From positions 1 through 52,491 of the forward strand of contig CAMKRS010000012.1 of assembly GCA_946415245.1 (NCBI GenBank): a DNA stretch of 52,491 nucleotides, read 5' to 3'. The stretch's first letter is position 1. Each line of letters starts with the position of its first letter. The notes under the pieces were generated by a model, which searched no databases, was not told where the DNA came from, and saw only the letters and a list, made by a program, of their open reading frames with translations. Source of the DNA: an uncultured Prevotella sp. (GTDB taxonomy: Bacteria > Bacteroidota > Bacteroidia > Bacteroidales > Bacteroidaceae). Shown here piece after piece: positions 32,605 through 42,455 of the stretch. The position numbers and the translations under genes are program-made.

Positions 32605-33516
32605 ATGGAACAGAAACAAATCAACGAGACGCTGCGCCGCAATGTGGGCGTGCTCTCAGAACATACTGCGGATGAAATCCGGATGATGCCCACATCGACA
32701 GAAACGCCCCTGCCTTCGGTAGAGGACGTGAAGCAGATCGTGAGCCTCATCAAGAGTATCATCTTCCCAGACTATTTCAACAAGCGCCAGCCCGACGAAC
32801 AGCTGAGGGCCTATCAGATTGGCGTGAATATGGAAAAGCTGTATCAGTTGCTGCGTCAGCAGATTGCCCGCGGCCTGCAGTTCTGTGAGGAGTGTTCTGA
32901 GGACGATGTGAAGGCATCAGGCGAAAAGCTGGCACTGGAGTTCATCGACTCGTTGCCAGAGATCAAACGTCTGCTGTATACCGATATCCAGGCGATGTTT
33001 GACAACGACCCTGCAGCAGCGACTTATGGTGAGGTGATATTCTGTTATCCTGTGGTGAACACGATGACGCACTATCGCATCGCCCACCGTCTGCACGAGA
33101 TGGGGGTACCTGTGATTCCACGCATCATCACTGAGCAAGCCCACTCGAAGACGGGTATCGACATCCATCCGGGTGCTCAGATTGGTGAGTACTTCTCTAT
33201 CGATCACGGTACAGGTGTGGTGATTGGTGAGACCTGTATCATCGGAAACCACGTGACCCTCTATCAGGGTGTGACGCTCGGTGCGAAGAGCTTCAAGTAC
33301 GATGAGCAGGGTAATATGCTCAATGTGCCCCGTCACCCGATCATCGAAGACAATGTGACCATCTACTCCAATGCCTCAGTATTGGGTCGCATCACCATCG
33401 GCCACGATTCGACCATCGGTGGTAACATCTGGCTCACACACGACGTACCGCCCTACTCTCGCATTTTGCAGAGCAAGGCGGTAGACGCAAGTTATCAAGA
33501 CGGTTTAGGAATCTAA
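32605..33516 (+). CDS. cysE: Serine O-acetyltransferase
   Basis: A 303-residue enzyme that makes O-acetylserine for cysteine synthesis. The N-terminal helical region (about 1-160) precedes a left-handed beta-helix with hexapeptide repeats: GIDIHPGAQIGEYFSIDHGT, GVVIGETCIIGNHVTLYQGV, TLGAKSF and NVTIYSNASVLGRITIGHDS. The catalytic His/Asp pair fits IDHGTG. The N-terminal extension is longer than in Escherichia coli CysE, as in the Bacteroidota form. Its stop codon shares bases with the stop of the convergent ampG-like gene. Confidence 0.94.
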   Translation: MEQKQINETLRRNVGVLSEHTADEIRMMPTSTETPLPSVEDVKQIVSLIKSIIFPDYFNKRQPDEQLRAYQIGVNMEKLYQLLRQQIARGLQFCEECSEDDVKASGEKLALEFIDSLPEIKRLLYTDIQAMFDNDPAAATYGEVIFCYPVVNTMTHYRIAHRLHEMGVPVIPRIITEQAHSKTGIDIHPGAQIGEYFSIDHGTGVVIGETCIIGNHVTLYQGVTLGAKSFKYDEQGNMLNVPRHPIIEDNVTIYSNASVLGRITIGHDSTIGGNIWLTHDVPPYSRILQSKAVDASYQDGLGI

Positions 33517-34787
33517 GCCGTCTCTTTTTTCTTTCCAAACTCAGGATCGATCTTCAGCAATGAGGAGACGATATACGTCATAGAGCAGGCCACGATGACG
33601 ATCAGGAAGAACGTGGAGTAACCCACAGCCTCCTGCAAAGCACCAGCGAAGAGTCCGGGAATCATCATCGACAGCGCCATCAGAGCCGTACAAAGGGCAT
33701 AATGAGCCGTCTTGTGCTCTCCCTGACTATAATATATAAGGTATAGCATATAGGCCGAGAAGCCGAAGCCATAACCAAACTGCTCGATAAACACACAGAT
33801 GTTGACAACAAACAAGCTCTGCGGCAGGACATAGGCCAGATAGACATACACCAAGTCAGGCAGCGTGATAGCCATCACCATGGGCCACAACCAACGTTTC
33901 AGACCATCGCGACTCGCTACAATACCACCAAGGATACCACCCAGCGTCAAGCCGATGACACCCACCGTACCCTGTACCAGTCCGTATTCTGCGGGTGAGA
34001 GGCCCAAGCCACCATTCGCAGTCGCATCGATCAGGAACAACGCGCTCACCTTGGCCAGCAAACCCTCAGGCATACGATAGAACAGCATGAAACAGATGCC
34101 TGCCCACACCTGAGGCTTCTGGAAGAAAGTCTTCAGCGTGACCCAGAACTCCTGCATGATCTGTGCGCCATGCATCTTCTCAATACCACGATCCTCATCA
34201 GGACGTGGGAGGATATAATGGTGCCACAGCCAGAAAGCGATGAAGAGACCCGCCATCCCATAGAACATCAGACTCCAAGAATATTTGATATTCCGCGTCA
34301 ACACTTCCAGATTACCTGCCAACATCACCAGCAGACCTTGTCCCACAATCGTTGCGATGCGATAGAACGTAGAACGGATGCCTACGAAATAAGCCTGTTT
34401 GTGCTCGTCGAGACCCAGCATATAGAAGCCGTCGGCAGCAATATCGTGAGTGGCACTCGAGAAGGCCATCAGCCAGAAGAAGGCCAACGAGCCCTGCAAC
34501 CAATAAGGGCCTGGTATCGTGAAGGCCACACCACCCAAGGAAGCACCTATCAGCAACTGCATGATGACAATCCACCAACGCTTGGTTTTGATGATGTCGA
34601 TAAACGGACTCCACAACGGTTTGATGACCCAAGGCAGATAGAGCCACGAAGTATAAAGCGTAATATCGGCATTCGAGAGGCCAAGACGCTTATACATGAT
34701 CAGTGAGATGGTCATCACCGCCACATACGGCAGACCTTCTGCGAAATAAAGGGTGGGCACCCAGGCCCAAGGATTTTTCTTACTCAT
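33513..34787 (-). CDS. ampG: AmpG-like MFS transporter (muropeptide permease)
   Basis: A 424-residue protein with about 12 membrane segments. The N terminus [20 protein letters not shown] and the loop [20 protein letters not shown] are typical of the AmpG/acetyl-CoA transporter family, as are [20 protein letters not shown] and [16 protein letters not shown]. AmpG imports anhydromuropeptides for cell wall recycling. It overlaps the end of the large upstream gene by 8 nt; that gene carries a SpoIID domain, which supports a shared peptidoglycan theme. Confidence 0.88.
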   Translation of the reverse strand: MSKKNPWAWVPTLYFAEGLPYVAVMTISLIMYKRLGLSNADITLYTSWLYLPWVIKPLWSPFIDIIKTKRWWIVIMQLLIGASLGGVAFTIPGPYWLQGSLAFFWLMAFSSATHDIAADGFYMLGLDEHKQAYFVGIRSTFYRIATIVGQGLLVMLAGNLEVLTRNIKYSWSLMFYGMAGLFIAFWLWHHYILPRPDEDRGIEKMHGAQIMQEFWVTLKTFFQKPQVWAGICFMLFYRMPEGLLAKVSALFLIDATANGGLGLSPAEYGLVQGTVGVIGLTLGGILGGIVASRDGLKRWLWPMVMAITLPDLVYVYLAYVLPQSLFVVNICVFIEQFGYGFGFSAYMLYLIYYSQGEHKTAHYALCTALMALSMMIPGLFAGALQEAVGYSTFFLIVIVACSMTYIVSSLLKIDPEFGKKKETA

Positions 34788-37700
34788 ATAATTGTTTTAT
34801 TGTTGCATTACGATAATAGAACAGCAGGATCTCGTCGTAGGTCTTGCCTTGCTCGCCCATCACGGCAGCACCTATCTGACAAAGGCCTACACCATGTCCC
34901 CAGCCAGAGCCGTGAAGGATAAAGCGGTCGCCTTGTTTCTCCACCTCGAAGGCCGAGGAATAGAGATGAGTCTCGCTCAGGGCGCGACGGATTTCGAGTT
35001 CCTTACCAATGGTGAAGCTCTTCTTGCTTCCCACGATCTTTAGCTTCCAAATTCGTCCACTCTTACCACGCTCCAAGGGGATGAGGTCGGTAATCGTGCC
35101 GAAGTCGTCTTTGAGTTTGCGATTCACCAGTTCAGAGAGTTCATCCTGTGTATATTCCACCGTCCAACGGTAGAAATCAGGCGTCTCCTGATCGAAATCG
35201 TTGAGAACTTGCGAAAGGATATGCTTGTCGTTGGTGTTGCAATAGGGATCGTGGAACGAAACGAGATAAGGCTTCGGCGTATCCTCCCAGCAATACTGGA
35301 ACTCTTCCGTCTGTCCGCCACAACACTTCGAGAAACGCGTGTCGCAGATCTCATCCTCATAAGCCAAGATCTGTCCGCGTGTGGCCAGAATAGCCTGTTC
35401 CACAGCAGGACTCGACTGTTTGGTGATGCCCTGATAACGCTGACAATGGTCGTCGGCACAGACATCGAAGATCGTATGGTCGTCGCGATCGTACCAACGA
35501 ATCAGCTCGTCATCTTTCTTGATAAACGAGAAGAACGACGCCCCACCCTTCTCCTGTCGCTGACGTTTGGCCATCTGTGCCAGGAGCCACGAACGGGAGA
35601 TCACAGCGTGGGCTTTGAGGAATTCCAGAGAGGCCGTAGCCGACATCTCGCTGGAAATGACGCTCGTGAGATAACGCTCTACGGGCAACTCGTTGATAGC
35701 CACAATCTTATCGGCCTCGACCACCAGACGGAGTGTGCCACAGAACACCTGTGTCTCCTTGCGTTCCCAATGGAAATTCACCCCAATAGTGACATCATGC
35801 AGTGAGAAAGAAGCATCATCGTCCTGTGGGGTGAAGGTCAATTCACGATACTGATTCCCTCGCCACAGGATTCCTCCCTCAAAGAACTCCACCGTCTGCA
35901 AGCCCGTCAACACCTCGCCCTTGGCAGTATAAGGGTTGTTGAGCACAAACGAAATCTTCTCGGCACTGACAATACCCACTGTTACGTTAGGCTCTTTCTG
36001 AGTTGAGAATTGAGAGTTGAGAGTGGAGAGTTTGCTACCGTTCTGGGCTTTCAGCGAGTCGATCAGCTGTTGCAGGGGCTCGCCTTTAAGGGTAATCTCA
36101 TCGAGGATGCCCAAGGCGATTTCAGGTGTCAGGCGCTCATAATCCTCCTGTCGCGGGGTGATGATGAGTCCCGCCATATCGAGGGCACCTGGCGAGATGA
36201 TAAACTGCTCATTACCTTCTTTATAATAGCAGTCAGGACGATGTTTCGTACGTGGGAATACCACCGACAGGAAATCATCATTCGAGCGCCAGCTGACGAT
36301 ATTCATCATCGGCTCAGGTTCAGTGGCGGGCAGCGCCTCATAAAGTCTGCGGAACAACTGCTCATCGCCATACTGCGAACGGCTTCGTATCAACAAGGCC
36401 GTACAGGGATACTCATCAATCAACGAGATATCCTCATCATCGTTCAGGCTGATAAGTGGTGTCAAATTACGCGACAACCGCTGCCACGATTTCTGAAGCG
36501 GCAACAGACCGCTGGTACCTGCCTGGAAATGAGCATGATCGGGGGCAGAGGCACCACACTGTGGACCATTATAGAACACCATCATCTCAGGATATTCCTC
36601 CAACAGCTTATGAATCTCGCCATACGACTCGAGAATCCGCTGGGGCTGGTGTTTCAACGAAGGGATAGTAAAGTGCTGCTGCAGAATCGGGAAGGGATTC
36701 ACCAACAGCTCATACTGGCCATCGACCTCCTTCTTGATCTGTTCCTTAGGACGATTCTTCTCACAGAGGAAACAAGGCCTTTCGGCTATCGTCTTCTGGT
36801 CCATCTTAGCGCCCGTAGACACCATCCGCGCAGGATTCCACTGCACCTGAATACTATACGTACCCACCACCAGTTCACGGGTCTTGGCACTACGCAGGTC
36901 ATGATATCGCTGGCGGGCTGCCTCCCACTTCTCCAACTGACGGTTGAAGAAACGCTGCAAAGGCGAGTCGGCCATCAGTTCCTGCTTACCCTGCAACATC
37001 TGCTGGCGCGCTGCAATCTCGAGTGTGCGCAGACGATCCTTATAAAGGTTATTGGCATTGATCTTGTCGATACTCAGAGCGGCATCACTATTGCCACCCC
37101 AACGACGACACAGATAAAGTTCAGTATAGATACGTCCAATGCGATAGTGACGTGAGAAGATCAGTCCCAAGGCATAATCCTCGCCATAACTCGTATTGGG
37201 GAACTGGATCTGTCGCAACAGCGGTGTGAAGAACGCACGGGGCGCGCCTAAACCATTGATACGCAGGGCGTTGTTAGGTCCGTTCTCATCTGTCCACTCC
37301 TTATGATCAATCAAGCCCGGAGGCAGGGTATTCAGTTCAAAGTCGCACATCCGATACGAGCCCACCACCATCGCAGCATTCTGCTTGTAGAAAGCATCCA
37401 CTATCTGCTGCAGCGTCTTCGGCGAGGAATAGAGGTCGTCGGAATCCAACTGAACCGCGAATCGTCCACATCTATCGTCGTTAATCGCCACGTTCCAACA
37501 GCCGCCTATGCCCAGATCATGACGTTCAGGAATGATATGAATCAGCCGTTCGTCGTGCATCCCGTCGAGCAACTCTGTGGTCTTGTCGGTAGAATGATTA
37601 TCCACCACAATGACATTGAACTTGAAATTAGCCTTCTGTCCCAATGCACTGTTCACGGCATCCAGGATCGTCTTCTCGCGGTTGTAGACGGGAATCACCA

Positions 37701-38412
37701 CTGAGGCCTCGATATCAAAATCCTGCTCGTTGAAGTCTGGACGGCGATAGAACGAAGGATCGATCTTGGCACCGATCTCAGCCAGATGGGCCGTAGCTGC
37801 ATGCTCCATCTCTATCTGCACCTCACGGTTACGGGGGTTCACATAGTCGAACTGCTTCACACCCGAGGCCCTCAGGTCGGTTTCCGCTTCTGTATACAGA
37901 CACTCGTTGATATGGAACAGCTGACCCTTACGACTTAAAAACAGGCGCAGGGCATAGAGTCCGGCAAACTGATAGTCGTGCTCACCCGCCTGCATGGCGA
38001 AGGTATGCAGCAGCGAGGTCTTAAACAGCCACAAGCTGCCGAAATCGAAGTCATCGCGGATGCTGCCAGCGAAATAGTCGATCACGGGATGTTTCTCATT
38101 GACGACCTTGCCGTCGACTTCTTTCTTGGAGATATAGTCAGAATAGACCATCGCCGCGTTCGAGTCGCTGGCCACACGGAGCATACGATCGAGCGCCCCT
38201 TGTCCCAACACCACCTTCACGGGTTTCGTCAGCAGCAACACATAGTCGGCCTTCGCATTCTCCGCCACCTGCATCAGGGCGTTGCTACTCATCAGCCCAC
38301 TTTCCAATTGAGTGATATTCTGCACGGTCTTGCTATTGCGCAGTTGCGAGATGATTTCCTCAGCAACACGCTCGTCCATAGCCGGCAAGAAACAATCTAT
38401 CTTTTCTCTCAT
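34780..38412 (-). CDS. Fusion of GT2 glycosyltransferase, DUF4922 and SpoIID/LytB domains
   Basis: A 1210-residue protein from the ATG at 38410-38412. Residues about 1-220 resemble a degenerate glycosyltransferase-like region. Residues about 230-490 form a GT2 domain ([38 protein letters not shown]). Residues about 530-790 form DUF4922, HIT-like, with [14 protein letters not shown] and [17 protein letters not shown] linker, [12 protein letters not shown], is read from intergenic-type repeat DNA. Residues about 850-1190 form a SpoIID/LytB domain ([35 protein letters not shown]). These parts are separate genes elsewhere as far as I know. Activities expected: sugar transfer, nucleotide-sugar phosphorylase-like chemistry and peptidoglycan cleavage or amidase stimulation; how they join is unknown, and no signal peptide is visible. 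Confidence 0.88.
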   Translation of the reverse strand: MREKIDCFLPAMDERVAEEIISQLRNSKTVQNITQLESGLMSSNALMQVAENAKADYVLLLTKPVKVVLGQGALDRMLRVASDSNAAMVYSDYISKKEVDGKVVNEKHPVIDYFAGSIRDDFDFGSLWLFKTSLLHTFAMQAGEHDYQFAGLYALRLFLSRKGQLFHINECLYTEAETDLRASGVKQFDYVNPRNREVQIEMEHAATAHLAEIGAKIDPSFYRRPDFNEQDFDIEASVVIPVYNREKTILDAVNSALGQKANFKFNVIVVDNHSTDKTTELLDGMHDERLIHIIPERHDLGIGGCWNVAINDDRCGRFAVQLDSDDLYSSPKTLQQIVDAFYKQNAAMVVGSYRMCDFELNTLPPGLIDHKEWTDENGPNNALRINGLGAPRAFFTPLLRQIQFPNTSYGEDYALGLIFSRHYRIGRIYTELYLCRRWGGNSDAALSIDKINANNLYKDRLRTLEIAARQQMLQGKQELMADSPLQRFFNRQLEKWEAARQRYHDLRSAKTRELVVGTYSIQVQWNPARMVSTGAKMDQKTIAERPCFLCEKNRPKEQIKKEVDGQYELLVNPFPILQQHFTIPSLKHQPQRILESYGEIHKLLEEYPEMMVFYNGPQCGASAPDHAHFQAGTSGLLPLQKSWQRLSRNLTPLISLNDDEDISLIDEYPCTALLIRSRSQYGDEQLFRRLYEALPATEPEPMMNIVSWRSNDDFLSVVFPRTKHRPDCYYKEGNEQFIISPGALDMAGLIITPRQEDYERLTPEIALGILDEITLKGEPLQQLIDSLKAQNGSKLSTLNSQFSTQKEPNVTVGIVSAEKISFVLNNPYTAKGEVLTGLQTVEFFEGGILWRGNQYRELTFTPQDDDASFSLHDVTIGVNFHWERKETQVFCGTLRLVVEADKIVAINELPVERYLTSVISSEMSATASLEFLKAHAVISRSWLLAQMAKRQRQEKGGASFFSFIKKDDELIRWYDRDDHTIFDVCADDHCQRYQGITKQSSPAVEQAILATRGQILAYEDEICDTRFSKCCGGQTEEFQYCWEDTPKPYLVSFHDPYCNTNDKHILSQVLNDFDQETPDFYRWTVEYTQDELSELVNRKLKDDFGTITDLIPLERGKSGRIWKLKIVGSKKSFTIGKELEIRRALSETHLYSSAFEVEKQGDRFILHGSGWGHGVGLCQIGAAVMGEQGKTYDEILLFYYRNATIKQLYE
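36001..36031 (-). repeat. Short-period repeat read as protein linker
   Basis: GAGTTGAGAATTGAGAGTTG and GAGTGGAGAG, the repeat style used in spacers elsewhere in the window, sit in frame between the DUF4922 and SpoIID parts. They are translated as [10 protein letters not shown]. Confidence 0.85.
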
Positions 38413-38447
38413 GACAGTTCTTATGCTTGGATATTGTAAATTTGTGG

Positions 38448-38455
38448 CAAAGATA
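38448..38455 (-). promoter_or_regulatory. -7 box of the large fusion gene
   Basis: The minus strand reads TATCTTTG followed by CC, 35 nt before the ATG at 38410-38412. It supports that start over the upstream in-frame one. Confidence 0.6.
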
Positions 38456-38485
38456 CGCATAATTTTTTAAAAACTCGAATATAAT

Positions 38486-38516
38486 TTGGTTTTTCGCCCG
38501 AATTACACTAACTTTG
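38486..38516 (+). promoter_or_regulatory. Promoter of rlmN (TTG-20-TAACTTTG)
   Basis: TTG at 38486-38488, 20 nt, then TAACTTTG at 38509-38516. The transcript would start about 20 nt before the ATG at 38544, excluding upstream starts. Confidence 0.75.
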
Positions 38517-38543
38517 CACACGAATTCTAAGAATCAGACCTCT

Positions 38544-39575
38544 ATGGATAGTGAAAAGCAGCTGCTTATCGGACGGACACTCGGCGAACTGAAAGTCGTC
38601 GTGGGTGAACTTGGTATGCCTGCCTTCACCGCCAACCAAATTGCCAAATGGCTTTATCAGCAGCATGTCACTAGCATCGACGAGATGACCAACATCTCGA
38701 AGGTCAACCGCGAGAAGTTGAAAGCGCTTTATGAAATCGGCGCTATGCCCCCTATCGACTGTCAGCGCTCGAAAGACGGCACCATCAAGTATCTCTTTCC
38801 AGTGAGGTCAGGCCAGTTTGTAGAGACCGTCTTCATCCCTGATGGCGACCGCGCCACATTGTGCGTCTCCTGTCAGGTGGGCTGCAAGATGAACTGCCTC
38901 TTCTGTCAGACGGGCAAACAGGGTTTTGAGGGCAACCTCACCGCAGCCGATATCCTGAATCAGATCTACGCTCTGCCCGAAAGCGACCAGCTGACGAATA
39001 TCGTCTTCATGGGCCAGGGCGAGCCGATGGATAACCTCGACAACGTGCTCCGTGCTACACAGATCCTCACCGCCGACTACGGTTGGGCTTGGAGTCCGAA
39101 GCGCATCACCGTGAGCAGTGTGGGCATCAAGCACAAGCTCCAGCGATTCCTCGATGAGAGCGAATGTCACGTGGCCATTTCGATGCACACGCCCCTGCCC
39201 GAACAGCGCCAGATGCTGATGCCCGCAGAGCGCCAGATGAGCATCACCGAGACTGTCAATCTGCTGCGTCAGTATGACTTCACCCATCAGCGTCGCTGCT
39301 CGTTTGAGTATATCTGCTTCGGCGGACTCAACGACAGCACCACTCATGCCCGCGAGATCATCCGATTGCTGCAAGGTCTGGAGTGCAGGGTCAACCTCAT
39401 CCGCTTCCACGAGATCCCAGGTGTCGACCTTCCCGCCAGCGACGAGCGACGTATGGAGTCGTTGCGCGACTATCTCACGGTCCACGGGGTGTTTACCACC
39501 ATCCGGGCCAGTCGTGGACAGGATATCTTCGCCGCCTGCGGACTCCTCTCCACCGCTAAGAAGAATGGTAAATAA
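38544..39575 (+). CDS. rlmN: 23S rRNA (adenine-2503-C2)-methyltransferase
   Basis: A 343-residue radical SAM enzyme that methylates A2503 of 23S rRNA and A37 of some tRNAs. The 4Fe-4S ligands are in VSCQVGCKMNCLFCQTG (C-x3-C-x2-C, near residues 113-120), and the methyl-carrying C-terminal cysteine in IFAACGLLS. IVFMGQGEPMDNLDNVLRA and RITVSSVGIKHKL are also typical. The start is chosen from the promoter position. pdxA follows after a repeat spacer. Confidence 0.96.
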   Translation: MDSEKQLLIGRTLGELKVVVGELGMPAFTANQIAKWLYQQHVTSIDEMTNISKVNREKLKALYEIGAMPPIDCQRSKDGTIKYLFPVRSGQFVETVFIPDGDRATLCVSCQVGCKMNCLFCQTGKQGFEGNLTAADILNQIYALPESDQLTNIVFMGQGEPMDNLDNVLRATQILTADYGWAWSPKRITVSSVGIKHKLQRFLDESECHVAISMHTPLPEQRQMLMPAERQMSITETVNLLRQYDFTHQRRCSFEYICFGGLNDSTTHAREIIRLLQGLECRVNLIRFHEIPGVDLPASDERRMESLRDYLTVHGVFTTIRASRGQDIFAACGLLSTAKKNGK

Positions 39576-39600
39576 ATTGTAAATCGTCAAATTGTAAATC
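39570..39600. repeat. Short-period repeat (AAATTGTAAATC)
   Basis: AAATTGTAAATCGTC is followed by AAATTGTAAATCATA. The tract overlaps the end of rlmN and fills the spacer before pdxA. Related words are at 22455-22500. Confidence 0.75.
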
Positions 39601-39606
39601 ATATAT

Positions 39607-40668
39607 ATGGATAAAAAGATACGCGTGGCCATCACGCACGGAGATACTAACGGCATCGGCTATGAGATTATCCTCAAAGCTTTCGAGGATAGTGGGATGC
39701 TCGAGATGTGTACACCTATTATATATGGTAATCCGAAGATTGCCACCTACCATCGCAACGCCCTCCAATTGGAGACGCCTTTCAGCATCATCTCCAAGGC
39801 CGAGGATGCCCATCCCGACAAGCTCAACATGCTGGCTTCCTTCGATGAGGAGGTGAAAGTGGAGTTCGGCTCCCCCACCCCCGAGTCGGCTGAAGCTGCC
39901 CGCAAGGCCTTGCAACGCGCTAAGGAGGACCTGAAAAACGGTCTTTACGATGTACTCGTTCAGGCGCCTGTGGTACCCAATCGCACCCCTGATGCCAACG
40001 ATAAGTCGCTGCTGATCATGTTTGCCGATGACATCCGCATCGCACTGGCCACCAACCACTTACCGCTCAAGGATGTGGCTGCTAATATCACCGCTGACAA
40101 GCTCGTGGAGAAGTGCCGTTTGCTGCACACCTCGCTGAAACGCGACTTCCGCATCAATAATCCCCGCATCGCCGTGCTGGCCCTCAATCCCCAACCAGGT
40201 GCCGAAGAAGAGAATATCATCACCCCTGCCCTCAAAACCATTGAGGAGTCCGGCATTCAGGTCTACGGGCCCTTTACCGCTGATGATTTCTTCGGCAACG
40301 GTCTGCACTATGGTTTCGACGCCATCCTGGCGATGTACGACGATCAGGGCAATGTGCCTTTCAAGACGCTGGCCACCGAGTTTGGAGTGAAGATGAAGGC
40401 GGGTTTCCCCTTCGTCATCACTACCCCCGACCAAGACCCCAGCTTCGATATCGCCGGCAAGGGCAAGGCCGATCCCGCTTCACTGCGTCACGCTATTTAC
40501 GCCGCCATCGACATCTTCCGCAACCGTATCCACTACGATGAGCCGCTGGCCAATCCGTTGCCGAAGCTCTACCACGAGAAGCGTGAGGACGGCGAAAAAA
40601 CGCGCTTTGCCATCAAGGCCAAGGACCAGTTCAAACGCGAGGATCCGGCTCCAAAAGAAGATAATTGA
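39607..40668 (+). CDS. pdxA: 4-hydroxythreonine-4-phosphate dehydrogenase
   Basis: A 353-residue NAD-dependent enzyme of pyridoxal phosphate synthesis that oxidises 4-phosphohydroxy-L-threonine. The N terminus IRVAITHGDTNGIGYEIILK is the family start. YDVLVQAPVVPNRTPDAND, the metal-site region VVAMYDDQ-like ILAMYDDQGNVPFKTLA and DIAGKGKADPASLRHAIYAA are also conserved. The C-terminal tail beyond residue 325 is hydrophilic and variable. It is probably cotranscribed with rlmN. Confidence 0.94.
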   Translation: MDKKIRVAITHGDTNGIGYEIILKAFEDSGMLEMCTPIIYGNPKIATYHRNALQLETPFSIISKAEDAHPDKLNMLASFDEEVKVEFGSPTPESAEAARKALQRAKEDLKNGLYDVLVQAPVVPNRTPDANDKSLLIMFADDIRIALATNHLPLKDVAANITADKLVEKCRLLHTSLKRDFRINNPRIAVLALNPQPGAEEENIITPALKTIEESGIQVYGPFTADDFFGNGLHYGFDAILAMYDDQGNVPFKTLATEFGVKMKAGFPFVITTPDQDPSFDIAGKGKADPASLRHAIYAAIDIFRNRIHYDEPLANPLPKLYHEKREDGEKTRFAIKAKDQFKREDPAPKEDN

Positions 40669-40710
40669 GTTAATTTCTGCCAAAATTGCAGTATTCTCGG
40701 AAATATTGTG

Positions 40711-40718
40711 TAATTTTG
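40711..40718 (+). promoter_or_regulatory. -7 box of the sigma-54 activator gene
   Basis: TAATTTTG lies 8 nt before the ATG at 40727. It supports that start rather than any upstream in-frame codon. Confidence 0.55.
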
Positions 40719-40726
40719 TCAGCCGA

Positions 40727-42436
40727 ATGAAGACAACCGAACTACAAAGCATCAAACAGCGCTATAATATCGTAGGCAATTGTGAGGCCTTGAATAGCGC
40801 GCTCGACGACGCCCTGAAGGTGGCGCCGATTGATATCAGTGTGCTCATCATCGGCGAAAGCGGTGTGGGTAAGGACATCCTGCCTAGGCTGATCCACGAC
40901 AACTCCCCCCGTCGACGCGAGAAATACTTCGCCATCAACTGCGGCGCTATCCCCGAAGGCACTATCGACAGTGAGCTCTTCGGCCATGTGAAAGGCTCGT
41001 TTACGGGCGCCATCAATGACTCACCGGGTTATTTTGGTGTAGCCAACAAGGGTACGCTCTTCCTCGACGAGGTGGGCGAACTGCCGATGGCCACCCAAGC
41101 CCGACTGCTGCGTGTGCTGGAAAATGGTGAATACATCCCCGTAGGTGCCACCGAGGTGCGTAAGACTGACGTGCGCATCGTGGCCGCTACGAACGTGAAT
41201 ATCGAGAAAGCCATCAGCGAAGGCCGTTTCCGTGGCGACCTCTACTACCGTCTGAACCGTGTGAACATCCAGATGCCCGCCCTTCGCGACCGAGGTGAGG
41301 ATGTGATCCTGTTGTTCCGTCTCTTCGCGATGGAGATGTCTGAGAAATACAAGATGGACCGTGTGACGCTCACCGACGAGGCCAAGCAGATGCTCATGCG
41401 CTACAAGTGGCCAGGCAACATCCGCCAGCTGAAAAGTGTCACCGAACAGATTTCCATTTTCAGCAAGGAGCGCGTCATCACCCCTGAGATCCTCGCGAAG
41501 TTCATTCCACAGGATCAGGATACCACACAGTTGGCCACCATCCCTCACGAAGGCGGCGACCACTCTTTTGAGAACGAACGCGAGATCCTTTATAAGATCC
41601 TCTTCGAACTGCGTGGCAATGTGAATGACATGCGTCGTGAGATGGGTAGTCTGAAAAAACAGATCGAAGAGGTGCAGAACGTGAAGACGATCTCCTCCGA
41701 GCCGATTCCCGTCACCCAGATTGCCCCCATCACACCCATCACCCCTGCACTCGAAGATGCCGTAGCCGAGGAATACGTGGAGCCTGAGAAAGAGCCCGAG
41801 AACCTCAATCTGAATCTGCTGGGCAAGCAGATGCTACAAAAAGCCCTCGACCGCAACAACGGCAACCGCAAGAAGGCCGCTCAGGAACTGGGCATCAGCG
41901 ACCGCACCCTCTACCGCCGTCTGAAACAATACGGACTGGTGTGCCTCATCGCCTTCTTCTGCCTGTTTAGCTTCTCGTCGTGCTCCGTCAGCTACAAGTT
42001 CAACGGCGCCAGCATCGACTACACGAAGATCAAGACCATCCAGATTGCCGAGTTCCCCGTACGAAGTAGTTACGTCTGGGCACCGATGGGCGCCATCTTC
42101 AACAACGAGTTGAAAGACCAGTTCCGAAGAAGTACCAAACTCACACAAGTGAAGCGCAATGGTGACCTGAAACTCGAAGGCGAGATCACCCGTTACGAGC
42201 AGCGCAACAAGGCCGTATCGGCTGAGGGCTACTCCGCTCAGGTGGAGCTCTCCATCACCGTCAACGTGCGCTTTACCAACAACAAGGATCACAAGCAAGA
42301 CTTCGAGCAGCAGTTCACGTCGCAGAAGGCCTACGACTCCACCTTGTCGCTCAGCGCTGTACAGGAAGACCTCGTCACCCAGATGATGAAGGACATCTGC
42401 GATCAGATATTCAATGCCTCCGTGGCACAATGGTAA
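40727..42436 (+). CDS. Sigma-54-dependent activator read in frame into LptE-like lipoprotein
   Basis: One open frame of 569 codons covers two proteins that are normally separate. Residues 1-404 form a sigma-54 activator without receiver domain: AAA+ Walker A GESGVGKD, sigma-54 loop GSFTGA, Walker B TLFLDEVGELP, and a Fis-type HTH (NNGNRKKAAQELGISDRTLY, RRLKQYGL). With no stop, the frame goes on VCLIAFFCLFSFSSCSVSYK, a lipoprotein signal with lipobox, and an LptE body (KIKTIQIAEFPVRSSYVWAP, LEGEITRYEQRNKAVSAEGY). LptE plugs LptD in lipopolysaccharide export. LptE may instead start internally, at the CTG 41921, CTG 41936 or GTG 41939, or a stop may have been lost. Confidence 0.85.
   Translation: MKTTELQSIKQRYNIVGNCEALNSALDDALKVAPIDISVLIIGESGVGKDILPRLIHDNSPRRREKYFAINCGAIPEGTIDSELFGHVKGSFTGAINDSPGYFGVANKGTLFLDEVGELPMATQARLLRVLENGEYIPVGATEVRKTDVRIVAATNVNIEKAISEGRFRGDLYYRLNRVNIQMPALRDRGEDVILLFRLFAMEMSEKYKMDRVTLTDEAKQMLMRYKWPGNIRQLKSVTEQISIFSKERVITPEILAKFIPQDQDTTQLATIPHEGGDHSFENEREILYKILFELRGNVNDMRREMGSLKKQIEEVQNVKTISSEPIPVTQIAPITPITPALEDAVAEEYVEPEKEPENLNLNLLGKQMLQKALDRNNGNRKKAAQELGISDRTLYRRLKQYGLVCLIAFFCLFSFSSCSVSYKFNGASIDYTKIKTIQIAEFPVRSSYVWAPMGAIFNNELKDQFRRSTKLTQVKRNGDLKLEGEITRYEQRNKAVSAEGYSAQVELSITVNVRFTNNKDHKQDFEQQFTSQKAYDSTLSLSAVQEDLVTQMMKDICDQIFNASVAQW
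41939..42436 (+). CDS. lptE: LptE-like LPS assembly lipoprotein (alternative internal start)
   Basis: If translation restarts at the GTG at 41939, the product is 165 residues with a short hydrophobic signal and the lipobox SFSSC, the cysteine codon lying at 41981-41983. A start at CTG 41921 would add KQYGL and a positive charge, a better signal peptide but a rare codon. The body matches Bacteroidales LptE, and the neighbours (TPR-like gene, secG) are those usually found with it. The start is uncertain, the family is likely. Confidence 0.65.
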   Translation: MCLIAFFCLFSFSSCSVSYKFNGASIDYTKIKTIQIAEFPVRSSYVWAPMGAIFNNELKDQFRRSTKLTQVKRNGDLKLEGEITRYEQRNKAVSAEGYSAQVELSITVNVRFTNNKDHKQDFEQQFTSQKAYDSTLSLSAVQEDLVTQMMKDICDQIFNASVAQW

Positions 42437-42455
42437 CCCCCTCGACACAAAGGAA

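Noticed and set aside
36010..37155. A 381-codon open frame opposite the glycosyltransferase fusion
   Set aside because: It is a codon-bias shadow of the minus-strand gene; the translation is low in family signal.
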